From positions 620,001-684,000 of the forward strand of contig OZ244900.1 in NCBI GenBank assembly GCA_965221595.1: 64,000 nt of DNA, in the 5' to 3' direction. The DNA is from JAAXGX01 sp965221595. GTDB lineage: Bacteria; Acidobacteriota; Vicinamibacteria; Vicinamibacterales; UBA8438. Below the pieces are notes generated by a model, which had not been told where the DNA came from, made no database searches, and saw only the letters and a list, made by a program, of their open reading frames with translations. Positions 15,474-23,225 of the stretch are shown piece after piece. Every line of letters begins with the position of its first letter. Position 1 is the stretch's first letter. The position numbers and the translations under genes were made by a program.

Positions 15474-15710
15474 ATGGCGACTTGTGCAGCCTGCGAGGCG
15501 GAAATGGACGTCGACGAGTTCGATGTCGACCGGGGCGACCTGCTCAGTTGTCCCCTGTGCGGTACCAACCTCGAGGTGCTGCGGATCGCGCCGGTCGAGC
15601 TGGATGTCGTCGGGGAGGGGGACACCCTCGCGCGCGGGATGGGCTCCGGGAGCGCGCCGCCGGACGATGGCGACGAGGGCTCGATTGACAGGAATCGGCG
15701 GAATCGGTAA
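15474..15710 (+). CDS. LysW-like small zinc-ribbon protein
   Basis: 78 residues. MATCAACEAEMDVDEFD...GDLLSCPLCGTNLEVLRIAPVEL has the two CxxC knuckles and spacing of LysW/ArgW, the amino-group carrier of the AAA lysine/arginine pathway. True carriers end in EDWGE, whose terminal Glu is the attachment site; here the tail is Gly/Asp/Arg-rich (GSIDRNRRNR) and lacks it. No LysX/LysZ-type genes are nearby. It is therefore either a structural relative with another role or a degenerate carrier. Confidence 0.65.
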   Translation: MATCAACEAEMDVDEFDVDRGDLLSCPLCGTNLEVLRIAPVELDVVGEGDTLARGMGSGSAPPDDGDEGSIDRNRRNR

Positions 15711-15713
15711 GCT
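15685..15713 (+). promoter_or_regulatory. putative promoter of the Pal-like gene
   Basis: TTGACA (15685-15690), exact 17-bp spacer, TAAGCT (15708-15713; only T, A and final T match). Lies over the end of the zinc-ribbon gene; it would start a leader of about 85 bases with GGGAGAGG just before ATG 15804. Confidence 0.4.
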
Positions 15714-15803
15714 CACGCCGCTGTCGTGTAGCCCGAGCAGACTCGGTGCGCACTGCTGACGTCACGTCTGACGGTCTTCGAATTTCTTATCGGGAGAGGA
15801 TTT

Positions 15804-16370
15804 ATGAAATCCCCATGGCGACTGCTGCTGGTTGTGGGCATCTGTGCCACTGTCGGGCTTGGTGCTGCCTCCTGCGCGAGTAATCCGCCGCCTGAGCCGC
15901 CGCCCCCTCCGCCGGCCCCGGAGCCTCCGCCTCCGCCGCCTCCACCGCCGCCTCCACCGCCTCCGCCGCCTCCGCCTCCGCCGACCGAGGAGGAGCTGTT
16001 CGCGGCCATGTCGCTGGAGGAGCTCAACGCCCAGATGCCGCTCGGTCCGGTCTTCTTCGACTACGACCAGTCCGAGATTCGCCCCGACGCCCGCGCGGCG
16101 CTGCAGGCGAACGCCGAGTGGATGAACCGGTGGACCTCAACCAGCATCCGCGTCGCGGGCCACTGCGACGAGCGGGGTACCAACGAGTACAACCTCTCGC
16201 TCGGTGAGGAGCGCGCCGCGGCTGTGCGCGACTATCTCGTCGGCCTCGGCATCGACGCGAGCCGGATTGCGACCGTCAGCCGCGGCGAAGAGTCGCCGTT
16301 CTGTAACGAGTCGACCGAGAGCTGCTGGCAGGAGAACCGTCGCGGTCAATTCACCGTGACGGCGAAGTAG
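15804..16370 (+). CDS. pal: Pal-like OmpA-family lipoprotein with polyproline stretch
   Basis: 188 residues. N-terminal signal with a lipobox-like GAASC (Cys24), then a Pro-rich segment in which residues 41-60 are twenty consecutive prolines, then an OmpA/Pal peptidoglycan-binding domain: PVFFDYDQSEIRPDA, VAGHCDERGTNEYNLSLGEERA, VSRGEESP and NRRGQFTV. Pal anchors the outer membrane to peptidoglycan and works with TolB, but no tol genes are nearby. The polyproline rod replaces the usual short Ser/Gly linker. Its end overlaps the convergent glutaredoxin-like gene by 20 bases. Confidence 0.9.
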   Translation: MKSPWRLLLVVGICATVGLGAASCASNPPPEPPPPPPAPEPPPPPPPPPPPPPPPPPPPPTEEELFAAMSLEELNAQMPLGPVFFDYDQSEIRPDARAALQANAEWMNRWTSTSIRVAGHCDERGTNEYNLSLGEERAAAVRDYLVGLGIDASRIATVSRGEESPFCNESTESCWQENRRGQFTVTAK

Positions 16371-16611
16371 CGGCCGGCGCCACGGCCGCGGCCAGCGCCT
16401 GCACTGTCGTCCGATGGCGGGCGATGACTCGCCCGCCATCGAGCAGCACGGGGATTTCCGTCCCCCAGCGGCGTTCGAGATGCGGCTGCGCGGCGATGTC
16501 GACCTCGGTCAGCACCAGGTCGTGAGACCGCTGCACGTGTCTGACGACTTCCTTCATTTCGTCGCAGAGCCGGCATCCGTCGCGCGTCAGCAGCGTGAGG
16601 CGGATGCTCAT
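16351..16611 (-). CDS. glutaredoxin-like thioredoxin-fold protein (DUF836 type)
   Basis: 86 residues beginning MSIRLTLLTRDGCRLCDEM, with the C-x2-C redox pair (GCRLC), and HLERRWGTEIPVLLDGGRVI carrying the cis-proline (IPVL). Length and pattern fit the small glutaredoxin-like DUF836 family. Start at 16611 overlaps the pyrD stop by four bases (ATGA), so it is the last gene of the pyrK-pyrD-grx operon. A role in pyrimidine synthesis is not evident. Confidence 0.85.
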   Translation of the reverse strand: MSIRLTLLTRDGCRLCDEMKEVVRHVQRSHDLVLTEVDIAAQPHLERRWGTEIPVLLDGGRVIARHRTTVQALAAAVAPAATSPSR

Positions 16612-17567
16612 AGTCTGCCCTCCGGGCCGGTCCGCGCCGCGTCGGGTCGAGACAGGTCTATGGCGCCCACGATGTCGCGCACCGCGCCGTGGCCGTGCCG
16701 CTCGAGGTAGGCGGCCAACCCGTCGAGCAGCCTCGGCCACACGAACGGATCCACGAAGTTGGCTGTGCCCACCTGCACGGCGTCGGCCCCGGCGATGAGG
16801 AACTCCACGACGTCGTCGGCCGTCATGATGCCCCCCATGCCCAGGATGGGAATGTCGATCGCCTGACGGCACTCGTACACCATGCGCACCGCGATGGGAC
16901 GAATCGCGGGTCCGCTCAGTCCGCCCACCACGTTCGACAGGCGCGGGCGCCGCGTCTCGATGTCGATCGCCATGGCGAGGAAGGTGTTCACCAGCGAGAC
17001 CGCGTCGGCTCCGGCCTCCTCGGCCGCCCGCGCGAACGAGGCGACGTCCGTGACATTGGGCGTCAGCTTCGGGATGATCGGCAGCGGCGTCGCCCGACGC
17101 ACGGCGGACACGACGTCGGTCAGGCCGCCCAGGCTGCATCCGAAGGTGCTGCCGCCCGCCTCGATGTTGGGGCACGAGATGTTGAGCTCGAGGGCGGCGA
17201 CTCCCGCAGCGTCCGACAGAATCCTCGCCAACTCCGCGTACTCGTCGACCGTGGCGCCGCAGATGTTGACGATGGTCACTGCCTTGCGCGCCCGCAGTTG
17301 CGGCAGCACCTCGTCGACGAACCGGCGCACGCCGATGCCCTGCAGGCCGATCGCGTTCAGCATGCCGCTGGGCGTTTCCACGATCCGCGGCGGTGCGTGT
17401 CCCTGGCGCTCGTCCAGGAACAACCCCTTGACGGCGACCGCGCCCAGGGTGGACAGGTCCACGACGTCGCTGTACTCCACGCCGTAGCCGAAGCATCCGC
17501 TGGCGGCGACGAGCGGGTTCTTCAGCCGCAAGGGTCCGCACGAGACCGCCAGGTCGACCGCGGACAT
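16608..17567 (-). CDS. pyrD: dihydroorotate dehydrogenase, class 1B catalytic subunit
   Basis: FMN enzyme oxidising dihydroorotate to orotate, passing electrons to the PyrK subunit and NAD. 319 residues: PLVAASGCFGYG near 18-29, KGLFLDERQGHAPPR, NAIGLQGIG, VTIVNICG, the catalytic Cys in ELNISCPNIE (class 1 type), LTPNVTD, and ILGMGGIMTADD near the end. The following pyrK gene with a [2Fe-2S] site marks class 1B. Start ATG 17567; 13 bases separate it from the pyrK stop. Confidence 0.96.
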   Translation of the reverse strand: MSAVDLAVSCGPLRLKNPLVAASGCFGYGVEYSDVVDLSTLGAVAVKGLFLDERQGHAPPRIVETPSGMLNAIGLQGIGVRRFVDEVLPQLRARKAVTIVNICGATVDEYAELARILSDAAGVAALELNISCPNIEAGGSTFGCSLGGLTDVVSAVRRATPLPIIPKLTPNVTDVASFARAAEEAGADAVSLVNTFLAMAIDIETRRPRLSNVVGGLSGPAIRPIAVRMVYECRQAIDIPILGMGGIMTADDVVEFLIAGADAVQVGTANFVDPFVWPRLLDGLAAYLERHGHGAVRDIVGAIDLSRPDAARTGPEGRL

Positions 17568-17580
17568 GGTCTGCCCGGTC

Positions 17581-18411
17581 TCAGGCCGTACCCGCGAGGG
17601 CAGCCCACTCGATCCGCTCAGCGGGGAACACGGGGCCGTGCACGCACGAGCGCACGAGGCGTCCGCCCGCCGCCCGTGGCTCGTCGCGGACCGGCACGAC
17701 GCAACTGTAGCAACCGCCCAGGCCGCATCCCATGACGGGCTCGAGCGACACCTCGACCGGGCAGTCGTACGTGCGGGCGACGGCGGCGACGGCGCGCATC
17801 ATCGGGGTCGGCCCGCACGCGTAGATCATGGGCGCCACCGGCGCCTCCGCCAACGTCCGCTCGAGCGCACCGGTGACGAGCCCCGGCTCGCCCCGGCTGC
17901 CGTCCTCCGTGGTGAGCTTGACGTGGACACCGAGCTGCCGGAACCGCTCCACGCAGACCAGGTCCGCCGCCGAGCGCCCGCCGTAGAACAGCGTCGCCGG
18001 AATTTGCGCCGCGCGCAGCGCCTCGGCCAGCGTTGCGAACGGAGCCAGCCCGACACCACCCGCAACCATCCATGCCTCGCCCGCGGCAGTGTGCAGCGAA
18101 AAGGCCCGGCCCAGCGGACCCAGGCACCGCAGCCGCGCGCCGGCGTCCAGCGCGTACAGGGCTTCGGTCACGATGCCGACGCGCTGGTTCAGGATCGACA
18201 GGCCGACGCTATCTCCGTGCTCGTCGCGCAGCACCTCGAAGACCGAGAACGGGCGACGCAGCAGCGGTGCGGTGGCGAGATTCTGCTTGACCATCACGAA
18301 CTGGCCCGGGCGCGTCGCGGAGGCCACGCCCGGCGCTGCCAGCCGGAGGACGTTGCAGGTCGGGGACAGCCGATCATTCGACATGACGAGCGCGTCGACG
18401 TCGATCGGCAT
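17581..18411 (-). CDS. pyrK: dihydroorotate dehydrogenase electron transfer subunit
   Basis: FAD and [2Fe-2S] subunit of class 1B dihydroorotate dehydrogenase; links PyrD to NAD. 276 residues: RPGQFVMVK and the FAD-binding RRPFSVFEV near 50, GGVGLAPFATLAEAL (NAD-binding) near 120, YACGPTPMM near 200, and cluster cysteines in CGLGGCYSCVV with a fourth in VRSCVHGPVF. First gene of the minus-strand pyrK-pyrD-grx operon. A TATACT (18424-18419, minus) sits 8 bases before the ATG and could be a -10 of a nearly leaderless transcript. Divergent from pyrR. Confidence 0.95.
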   Translation of the reverse strand: MPIDVDALVMSNDRLSPTCNVLRLAAPGVASATRPGQFVMVKQNLATAPLLRRPFSVFEVLRDEHGDSVGLSILNQRVGIVTEALYALDAGARLRCLGPLGRAFSLHTAAGEAWMVAGGVGLAPFATLAEALRAAQIPATLFYGGRSAADLVCVERFRQLGVHVKLTTEDGSRGEPGLVTGALERTLAEAPVAPMIYACGPTPMMRAVAAVARTYDCPVEVSLEPVMGCGLGGCYSCVVPVRDEPRAAGGRLVRSCVHGPVFPAERIEWAALAGTA

Positions 18412-18450
18412 CCTCGCAGTATACCCGACCGGGTGGCGCGGGCCGTCCGA

Positions 18451-18479
18451 TTGACAGCTGCGGCGCGCGCCGGTACCAT
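18451..18479 (+). promoter_or_regulatory. promoter of the pyrR-pyrB-pyrC operon
   Basis: TTGACA (18451-18456), exact 17-bp spacer, TACCAT (18474-18479). Predicted transcription start is near 18486, which puts the PyrR-type hairpin (18488-18521) at the very 5' end of the mRNA. Confidence 0.65.
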
Positions 18480-18487
18480 CGGCGCAT

Positions 18488-18521
18488 CTCTTTAACGACG
18501 ACCCGGTGAGGTCGCGAAGAG
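18488..18521 (+). promoter_or_regulatory. PyrR-binding-type RNA hairpin in pyr leader
   Basis: Outer stem CTCTT (18488-18492) with AAGAG (18517-18521), an internal purine-containing bulge (TAACGA), inner stem GAC/GTC and loop CCGGTGAG. The loop and bulge fit the known PyrR anti-antiterminator/binding-loop pattern (CC-G-GAGG in the loop), as in Bacillus and mycobacterial pyr leaders. pyrR itself is the first gene. Between this hairpin and ATG 18619 are about 100 GC-rich bases with possible hairpins but no T-run, so translational or antitermination control cannot be told apart. Confidence 0.6.
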
Positions 18522-18618
18522 TGACCGTGTCAACCTCGCAATCCACGGGCATTTTGCTCCCGCCCAGGCCGCGTCGAGCCCCGCCCCCGCCGGGCGCGGT
18601 CGACCGCCGTGGACTCCC

Positions 18619-19170
18619 ATGGCAGTCGTGATGGAAGCGGCGCTCATCGACCGCGCGCTCATGCGTATCTCGCACGAGATCCTGGAGCGCAATCGTGGCC
18701 TCGACGAGCTGGCGCTCGTCGGGATCCGGACGCGCGGCGTACCGATTGCGCAACGCATCGCTGCCAACCTGTTCGAGATTGTTCGGCACAGGGTGCCGAG
18801 CGGCACGCTCGACATCACGTTGTACCGCGACGATCTGATGCGGCACACGGTGGGTCCCCAACCGGTGCTGCGGCGGACCGAAATTCCGTTCTCGATCGAC
18901 GAGCGGCGGATTCTGCTCGTCGATGACGTGCTCTTCACGGGCAGGACGATCCGCGCCGCGTTGGACGCGCTGGTCGACTTCGGGCGGCCACTGGCGATCC
19001 AGCTGGTCGTGCTGGTCGATCGCGGACACCGCGAGCTGCCGATCAAGGCCGACTACGTGGGGAAGAACCTGCCGACCTCGATCCGCCAGAGCGTCCGGGT
19101 GCGTCTGACGGAGACCGACGGGGTCGACGAGGTGTCGATTCGGGATCCGGCCGGCGAGGAACGGTCATGA
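18619..19170 (+). CDS. pyrR: PyrR, bifunctional pyr operon regulator / uracil phosphoribosyltransferase
   Basis: Uridine-nucleotide-sensing RNA-binding attenuator with uracil phosphoribosyltransferase activity. 183 residues: ISHEILERNRG, LVGIRTRGVPIAQRIA, LDITLYRDDL, the PRPP-binding ILLVDDVLFTGRTIRAAL near 97-114, VVLVDRGHRELPI and VGKNLPTS. ATG 18619 is the family start (MEAALID nearby; ATG 18631 is possible). It overlaps pyrB at 19167-19170 (ATGA). Its own leader carries the matching binding hairpin, so autoregulation with pyrBC is expected. Confidence 0.96.
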   Translation: MAVVMEAALIDRALMRISHEILERNRGLDELALVGIRTRGVPIAQRIAANLFEIVRHRVPSGTLDITLYRDDLMRHTVGPQPVLRRTEIPFSIDERRILLVDDVLFTGRTIRAALDALVDFGRPLAIQLVVLVDRGHRELPIKADYVGKNLPTSIRQSVRVRLTETDGVDEVSIRDPAGEERS

Positions 19171-20156
19171 CCCTGCCGCCCACTGCCGATCGCGCCGCGG
19201 CTGGTGCCCCGGCGCGATCCGTTCAACGGCTGCGAACGCGGCATCTGCTCAGCGTCGCCGACCTGACGCCCGCCGAGGTACTGCTGATCCTGGATACCGC
19301 CGAGGCCATGCGTGAGGTCGGCACGCGCGTGATCAAGAAGGTGCCCGCGCTGCGCGGCAAAACGGTCGTCAACCTGTTCTTCGAGCCGAGCACACGCACG
19401 CGCACCTCGTTCGAGATTGCCGAGAAGCGTCTGAGTGCCGACACGCTCAGCGTCGCCGCGTCCTCTTCGAGCGTAGTCAAGGGCGAGACGCTGGCGGATA
19501 CGGCGCGCAACATCGAAGCGATGGCGCCGGACCTGATCGTGCTCCGGCACCCGGCTGCGGGCGCGTGTCAGTTGCTGGCTGGCGTCTGCAGCTCGGGCAT
19601 CATCAATGCTGGGGACGGCATGCACGAGCACCCCACCCAGGCGCTGCTAGACGCCCTGACGATTCGCGAGCACAAGCCGGCGCTGGCATCGCTCAAGATT
19701 GCGATCATCGGCGACCTGCTGCACAGCCGGGTGCTGCGGTCCAACGTGCTGCTGCTCGGGATGCTCGGAGCCGACGTGTGGGCCTGCGGGCCGACCACCA
19801 TGATGCCGCCCGGGATTGGCCGGTTCGGGGTCACGGCAACGTCGTCGGTCGACGCGGCGGTCGAGGGCGCGGACGTCGTGATGCTGCTGCGCATCCAGCT
19901 CGAGCGCATGCGCGGCCATTTCTTCCCGTCCCGGCGGGAGTACTTCAGGCTGTTCGGCGTGTCGACCGAGCGCCTCGCGCGCGCCAAGCCGGACGTCATT
20001 GTCATGCATCCCGGCCCGCTGAATCGCGGGGTCGAGATCGCGTCGGACGTGGCGGACGGCCCCTACTCGGTCATTCTCGAACAGGTGGCGAACGGCGTCG
20101 CCCTGCGGATGGCCGTGCTCTACCTGCTCGCCGGCATCGAGGCGGGAGGCCCATGA
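19167..20156 (+). CDS. pyrB: aspartate carbamoyltransferase catalytic subunit
   Basis: First committed step of pyrimidine synthesis. 329 residues; carbamoyl-phosphate motif FFEPSTRTRTSFE near 72-84, RHPAAGACQLLA near 127, the substrate loop HEHPTQALLDA, IGDLLHSRVLRSN, and a closing VMHPGPLNRGVEI. A 25-residue N-terminal extension precedes the catalytic core. No pyrI regulatory chain is present. Start overlaps pyrR and stop overlaps pyrC (ATGA, 20153-20156). Confidence 0.97.
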   Translation: MTLPPTADRAAAGAPARSVQRLRTRHLLSVADLTPAEVLLILDTAEAMREVGTRVIKKVPALRGKTVVNLFFEPSTRTRTSFEIAEKRLSADTLSVAASSSSVVKGETLADTARNIEAMAPDLIVLRHPAAGACQLLAGVCSSGIINAGDGMHEHPTQALLDALTIREHKPALASLKIAIIGDLLHSRVLRSNVLLLGMLGADVWACGPTTMMPPGIGRFGVTATSSVDAAVEGADVVMLLRIQLERMRGHFFPSRREYFRLFGVSTERLARAKPDVIVMHPGPLNRGVEIASDVADGPYSVILEQVANGVALRMAVLYLLAGIEAGGP

Positions 20157-21517
20157 CGACGACACCGCAGCCACGCGACGAACGGGTACTGCTGCTCAAG
20201 GGCGGTCGGGTAGTCGATCCGGCGCAGAAGATGGACGGACCGTGCGACCTGCGCGTGCGGGGCGGCGTCGTCGAGGCGGTGGGCCGCGATCTGCCGGCCG
20301 GCGACGCAGTCGTGGTCCGGGTGCCCGCCGATCTGGTCGTATGTCCCGGCTTCGTCGACATGCACGTCCACCTGCGCGAGCCCGGCCAGGAGCACAAGGA
20401 GACGATTGCCAGCGGCGCGGCGGCCGCAGTGGCCGGCGGGTTCACCGCCGTGGCCTGCATGCCGAACACCGACCCCGTGAACGACCACGCGGGCGTTACC
20501 GAGGAGATCCTGCGCAAGGCGGCGGCGGCGGGACTGGCGCGGGTCCATCCGATCGGTGCGGTCACCATCGGGTCCCGGGGCGAGCAGATGACCGAGGTCG
20601 GCGAGCTTCACGCGGCGGGCTGCGTCGCGGTCTCCGACGACGGGCATCCGGTCGCCGACGCGCTCATGATGCGGCGCGCGCTCGAGTACGCCTCGATGTT
20701 CGAGATGCCGGTCGTCAATCACTGCGAGGATCCGGCGCTCAAGGGCGACGGGTCGGCCCACGAGGGCTACTACGCGTCCGCACTCGGCATTCGGGGCATC
20801 CCCGGGGCAGCCGAGGAGATCATGGTGGCGCGCGACGTGACGCTGAGCGAACTCACGGGAGGCGCGGTGCACATTGCACACCTGAGCACGCGCGGATCCT
20901 TACGGGCGGTACGGCAGGGCAAGGCGCGGGGCGTGCGCGTCACGTGCGAGGTGACGCCCCATCACTTCACGCTGACCGACGAGCAGCTCAGCTACGACAC
21001 GAACTACAAGATGAACCCGCCGCTGCGGGAGGCGGCCGACCGGGATGCGTTGATCGACGGGCTTGTAGACGGCACGATCGACGCCATCGCCACCGATCAC
21101 GCGCCGCATCACGCCGACGAGAAGGCGGTTGAGTTCGACGCGGCGCCCTTCGGCATCATCGGTCTCGAGACCGCGATACCGCTCGTGCTCGATCGCCTGC
21201 TGCATACCGGCCTGGTCCCGCTGGGGCGGATCGTCGAGCTGCTGGCGACCAACCCGGCCCGCATCCTGGGCCTGCCGGGGGGCAGTCTGACGCCAGGCTC
21301 GCCGGCCGACGTCACGGTGCTCGCGCCGGATCTGACAGCGACGGTAGCGGCCGCGGCGTTCCGGTCGCTGGCGCGCAACACGCCGTTCGACGGGTGGCGC
21401 CTGCGCGGCGTCGTCGCGGCCACGATCGTCGGCGGGAGGACTGCCTACTTGAACGAGGCCGTTGCCGGAGCACAGGCCCTGCCGCCCGCCGTCGGGGAGT
21501 CGGCGCCGCGGGGCTAG
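20153..21517 (+). CDS. pyrC: dihydroorotase (class I)
   Basis: Zinc amidohydrolase closing carbamoyl-aspartate to dihydroorotate. 454 residues, class I length. Metal ligands in DMHVHLREPGQEHKETI near 65-80, the CMPNTDPVND motif, NHCEDPAL, HIAHLSTRGSL, and the catalytic Asp in TDHAPHHADEK near 305. ATG 20153 lies in the pyrB stop overlap; the frame is also open through pyrB but that part is shadow. The last residues (GESAPRG) and the TAG stop are encoded by repeat sequence; the TAG is the left tip of the palindrome at 21514-21555. Confidence 0.96.
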   Translation: MTTTPQPRDERVLLLKGGRVVDPAQKMDGPCDLRVRGGVVEAVGRDLPAGDAVVVRVPADLVVCPGFVDMHVHLREPGQEHKETIASGAAAAVAGGFTAVACMPNTDPVNDHAGVTEEILRKAAAAGLARVHPIGAVTIGSRGEQMTEVGELHAAGCVAVSDDGHPVADALMMRRALEYASMFEMPVVNHCEDPALKGDGSAHEGYYASALGIRGIPGAAEEIMVARDVTLSELTGGAVHIAHLSTRGSLRAVRQGKARGVRVTCEVTPHHFTLTDEQLSYDTNYKMNPPLREAADRDALIDGLVDGTIDAIATDHAPHHADEKAVEFDAAPFGIIGLETAIPLVLDRLLHTGLVPLGRIVELLATNPARILGLPGGSLTPGSPADVTVLAPDLTATVAAAAFRSLARNTPFDGWRLRGVVAATIVGGRTAYLNEAVAGAQALPPAVGESAPRG

Positions 21518-21555
21518 CAGCCCGCGGGGTCTGGGGTTTCGCCACGGGCCGCTAG
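21514..21555. terminator. palindrome (type C pair) between convergent pyrC and glycosyltransferase, carrying both stop codons
   Basis: CTAGCAGCCCGCGG (21514-21527) and CCACGGGCCGCTAG (21542-21555) form a 14-bp inverted repeat with two mismatches and a 14-base loop. The TAG at 21515-21517 ends pyrC; the CTA at 21552-21554 is the TAG of the minus-strand gene. A strong hairpin on both strands suggests bidirectional termination, although no T-tract follows. The same half-site recurs at 23144, 39199 and 58284. Confidence 0.6.
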
Positions 21556-22376
21556 TCGCGGCGTTCCAGGCCCCGCACCGCGCGTGTCGCTCCCGCTTCG
21601 AGCACCAGGCGCAGGCGCTCCTGGTTGTCCGCGAGGCGGCCGCGGTCGTGCTCCGCGTGCCACAGGTGGATGACGCCCGTGGCATAGCGGCCTTCCTTCC
21701 GGTAGATGCCGGCGTTGATCAGGCGGATGACGAGGTCGCTGTCCTCGAGCCCCCAGCCCCGATAACGTTCGTCGAAGCCGTTGACGCTGTCCAGGTCGCG
21801 GCGCCAGACGCCCAGATTGCAGGTGATGGCGCCCTTCCACCGCTTTCTGCCGATGCGCCGCCAGGCGCCGTCCGGCATTGATACGAAGGGCGCCAGGTGG
21901 TTGATGCGCCCGGTCAGCCGCATTTGGAACCAGTGCCCGAGCGTCAGTCGGTGCAGCGGGGTGCGCTCCGCCAATGCCCGCTCCGCGGCCGCGCGCGACA
22001 GCAGCACGCGATGGCCGGCGACGAATCGTCCCGGCTCGGCCAGCGCTGCGTGGCGCGACACGAAGTGGCGGCGCGGCACGCAGTCTCCGTCGAGGAACAC
22101 GAGGTACTCCCCGGCCGCCTTCAGGATCGCCTTGTTGCGGATCTCAGCCGCCCGGAACCCCTCGTCGGCCTGCCAGACGTGCCGCACGGCACGCCGGCGC
22201 CGGACCGGATGGTCGCGGATCAGCGCTGCCGTCGCTGCGTCCGAGCCGTCGTCCGCGATGACGATCTCGAAGTCGGGATGGTCCTGGTCGGACAGGGCGC
22301 ACAGGACCGCGTCCAGGGCCGCGGGCCGGTTGTAGGTGGAGACGACGACGCTGAGACTAGGAGGGGGAGTCGCCAC
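21552..22376 (-). CDS. glycosyltransferase family 2 (with galactosyltransferase-type C-terminal domain)
   Basis: 274 residues, GT-A fold: LSVVVSTYNRPAALDAVL at the start, VIADDGSDAATAAL, the metal/donor motif FLDGDCVPR near 93, and the C-terminal GFDERYRGWGLEDSDLVIRLINAG, the pattern of the family 2/7C sugar transferases. Probably a cytoplasmic envelope-polysaccharide enzyme; donor and acceptor are unknown. Its start overlaps the upstream glycosyltransferase stop by 20 bases, so the pair is one operon. The TAG stop is part of the palindrome at 21514-21555. Confidence 0.9.
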   Translation of the reverse strand: MATPPPSLSVVVSTYNRPAALDAVLCALSDQDHPDFEIVIADDGSDAATAALIRDHPVRRRRAVRHVWQADEGFRAAEIRNKAILKAAGEYLVFLDGDCVPRRHFVSRHAALAEPGRFVAGHRVLLSRAAAERALAERTPLHRLTLGHWFQMRLTGRINHLAPFVSMPDGAWRRIGRKRWKGAITCNLGVWRRDLDSVNGFDERYRGWGLEDSDLVIRLINAGIYRKEGRYATGVIHLWHAEHDRGRLADNQERLRLVLEAGATRAVRGLERRD

Positions 22377-23121
22377 GCGGGTGGTCGTTCGACAGCCAGA
22401 GCTTGAGGTACTTGTAGTAGGTCCCCTCGGCGTCGGAAACGGCGGCGACGAAACCCCGCGAGCCGTCCAGAAAACCCGCCTTGAGTACGTAGGCGCGGAA
22501 GAAGGTCCACGCGCCCCGGGCTATCGTCTGCAGCAGGCCTGCCGTACGGCCCCGGGCGCGCAGCGCCTCGGCGCCCAGCGTGGAGTACAGGTTCACCTTC
22601 TGCAGTACGCGTTCCAGGTCGGGCGAGCTGTCGTGGAGCAGGGGCTGGTCGAGGCGCCCGACGCGCCCGGCGATGATCATCTTCTCGTGCACCACGGCGG
22701 TGCTGAATGCCGCCTTGCCCCGGCGCGCCAGACGCGGCACGTAGTCCGGCCACCAGCCGCCGTGGCGCAGGTAGCGGCCGCAATAGCGCGTGAGCCGGGG
22801 CACTTCGTACCCGTCATGCTCGCCATGCGCCAGACGCTGTTCGATCTCCCGGCGCAGGTCTGCGCTCACCTCCTCATCCGCGTCGAGGGAGAGGACCCAG
22901 TCGCCGCGGGCCTTGGCCAGGCCGCGATTCTTCTGCACGCCGTAGCCCGGCCAGTCGGTCTCGTATACGTGCGGCGTCCAGCGCCTGCAGATCTCGACCG
23001 TCCTGTCCGTACTCCCCGCATCGAGGACGATGATCTCGTGGGCCCATTGCACGGACCGCAGACAGCGCTCGATGCGCTGCTCCTCGTTCCTGGCGATGAT
23101 GACGACGCTCAACGTGGGCAT
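22357..23121 (-). CDS. glycosyltransferase family 2 (WaaE/KdtX-like)
   Basis: 254 residues: TLSVVIIARNEEQRIERCL, IIVLDAGSTDRTVEI, GVQKNRGLAKARGDWVLSLDADEEVS with the DxD-type motif near 80, and VHEKMIIAGRVGRLDQPLLH. This matches the WaaE/KdtX group, which adds a sugar to the lipopolysaccharide inner core. The C-terminal half (YSTLGAEALRARG...FFRAYVLKAGFLDG) is typical. Cytoplasmic face of the inner membrane; exact sugar unknown. Start GTG/ATG-type at 23121 is family-consistent. Confidence 0.9.
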   Translation of the reverse strand: MPTLSVVIIARNEEQRIERCLRSVQWAHEIIVLDAGSTDRTVEICRRWTPHVYETDWPGYGVQKNRGLAKARGDWVLSLDADEEVSADLRREIEQRLAHGEHDGYEVPRLTRYCGRYLRHGGWWPDYVPRLARRGKAAFSTAVVHEKMIIAGRVGRLDQPLLHDSSPDLERVLQKVNLYSTLGAEALRARGRTAGLLQTIARGAWTFFRAYVLKAGFLDGSRGFVAAVSDAEGTYYKYLKLWLSNDHPRGDSPS

Positions 23122-23143
23122 CCTGCGCCTTGCGAGGCCGAGT

Positions 23144-23165
23144 CTAGCAGCCCGTGGCGAAGTCC
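23144..23165 (+). repeat. type C repeat half-site
   Basis: CTAGCAGCCCGTGGCGAA followed by GTCCCC, the same sequence that (in reverse) ends the VWA gene at 39209 and the rhomboid gene at 58294. Here it lies between divergent genes and supplies no stop to any gene I can see, which is unusual for the family in this window. Confidence 0.5.
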
Positions 23166-23225
23166 CCGCTGCATCCCGCCGGTATACTCCGCCGACGAAG
23201 CCCGGAACGCGGCCGGCGGTTCCGC

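Noticed and set aside
15713..16027. Minus-strand polyglycine protein opposite the Pal polyproline stretch
   Set aside because: It is only the reverse complement of the CCN repeats in the lipoprotein gene.
19565..20152. N-terminal extension of pyrC through pyrB
   Set aside because: The region encodes intact aspartate carbamoyltransferase in another frame; ATG 20153 gives the class I dihydroorotase start.
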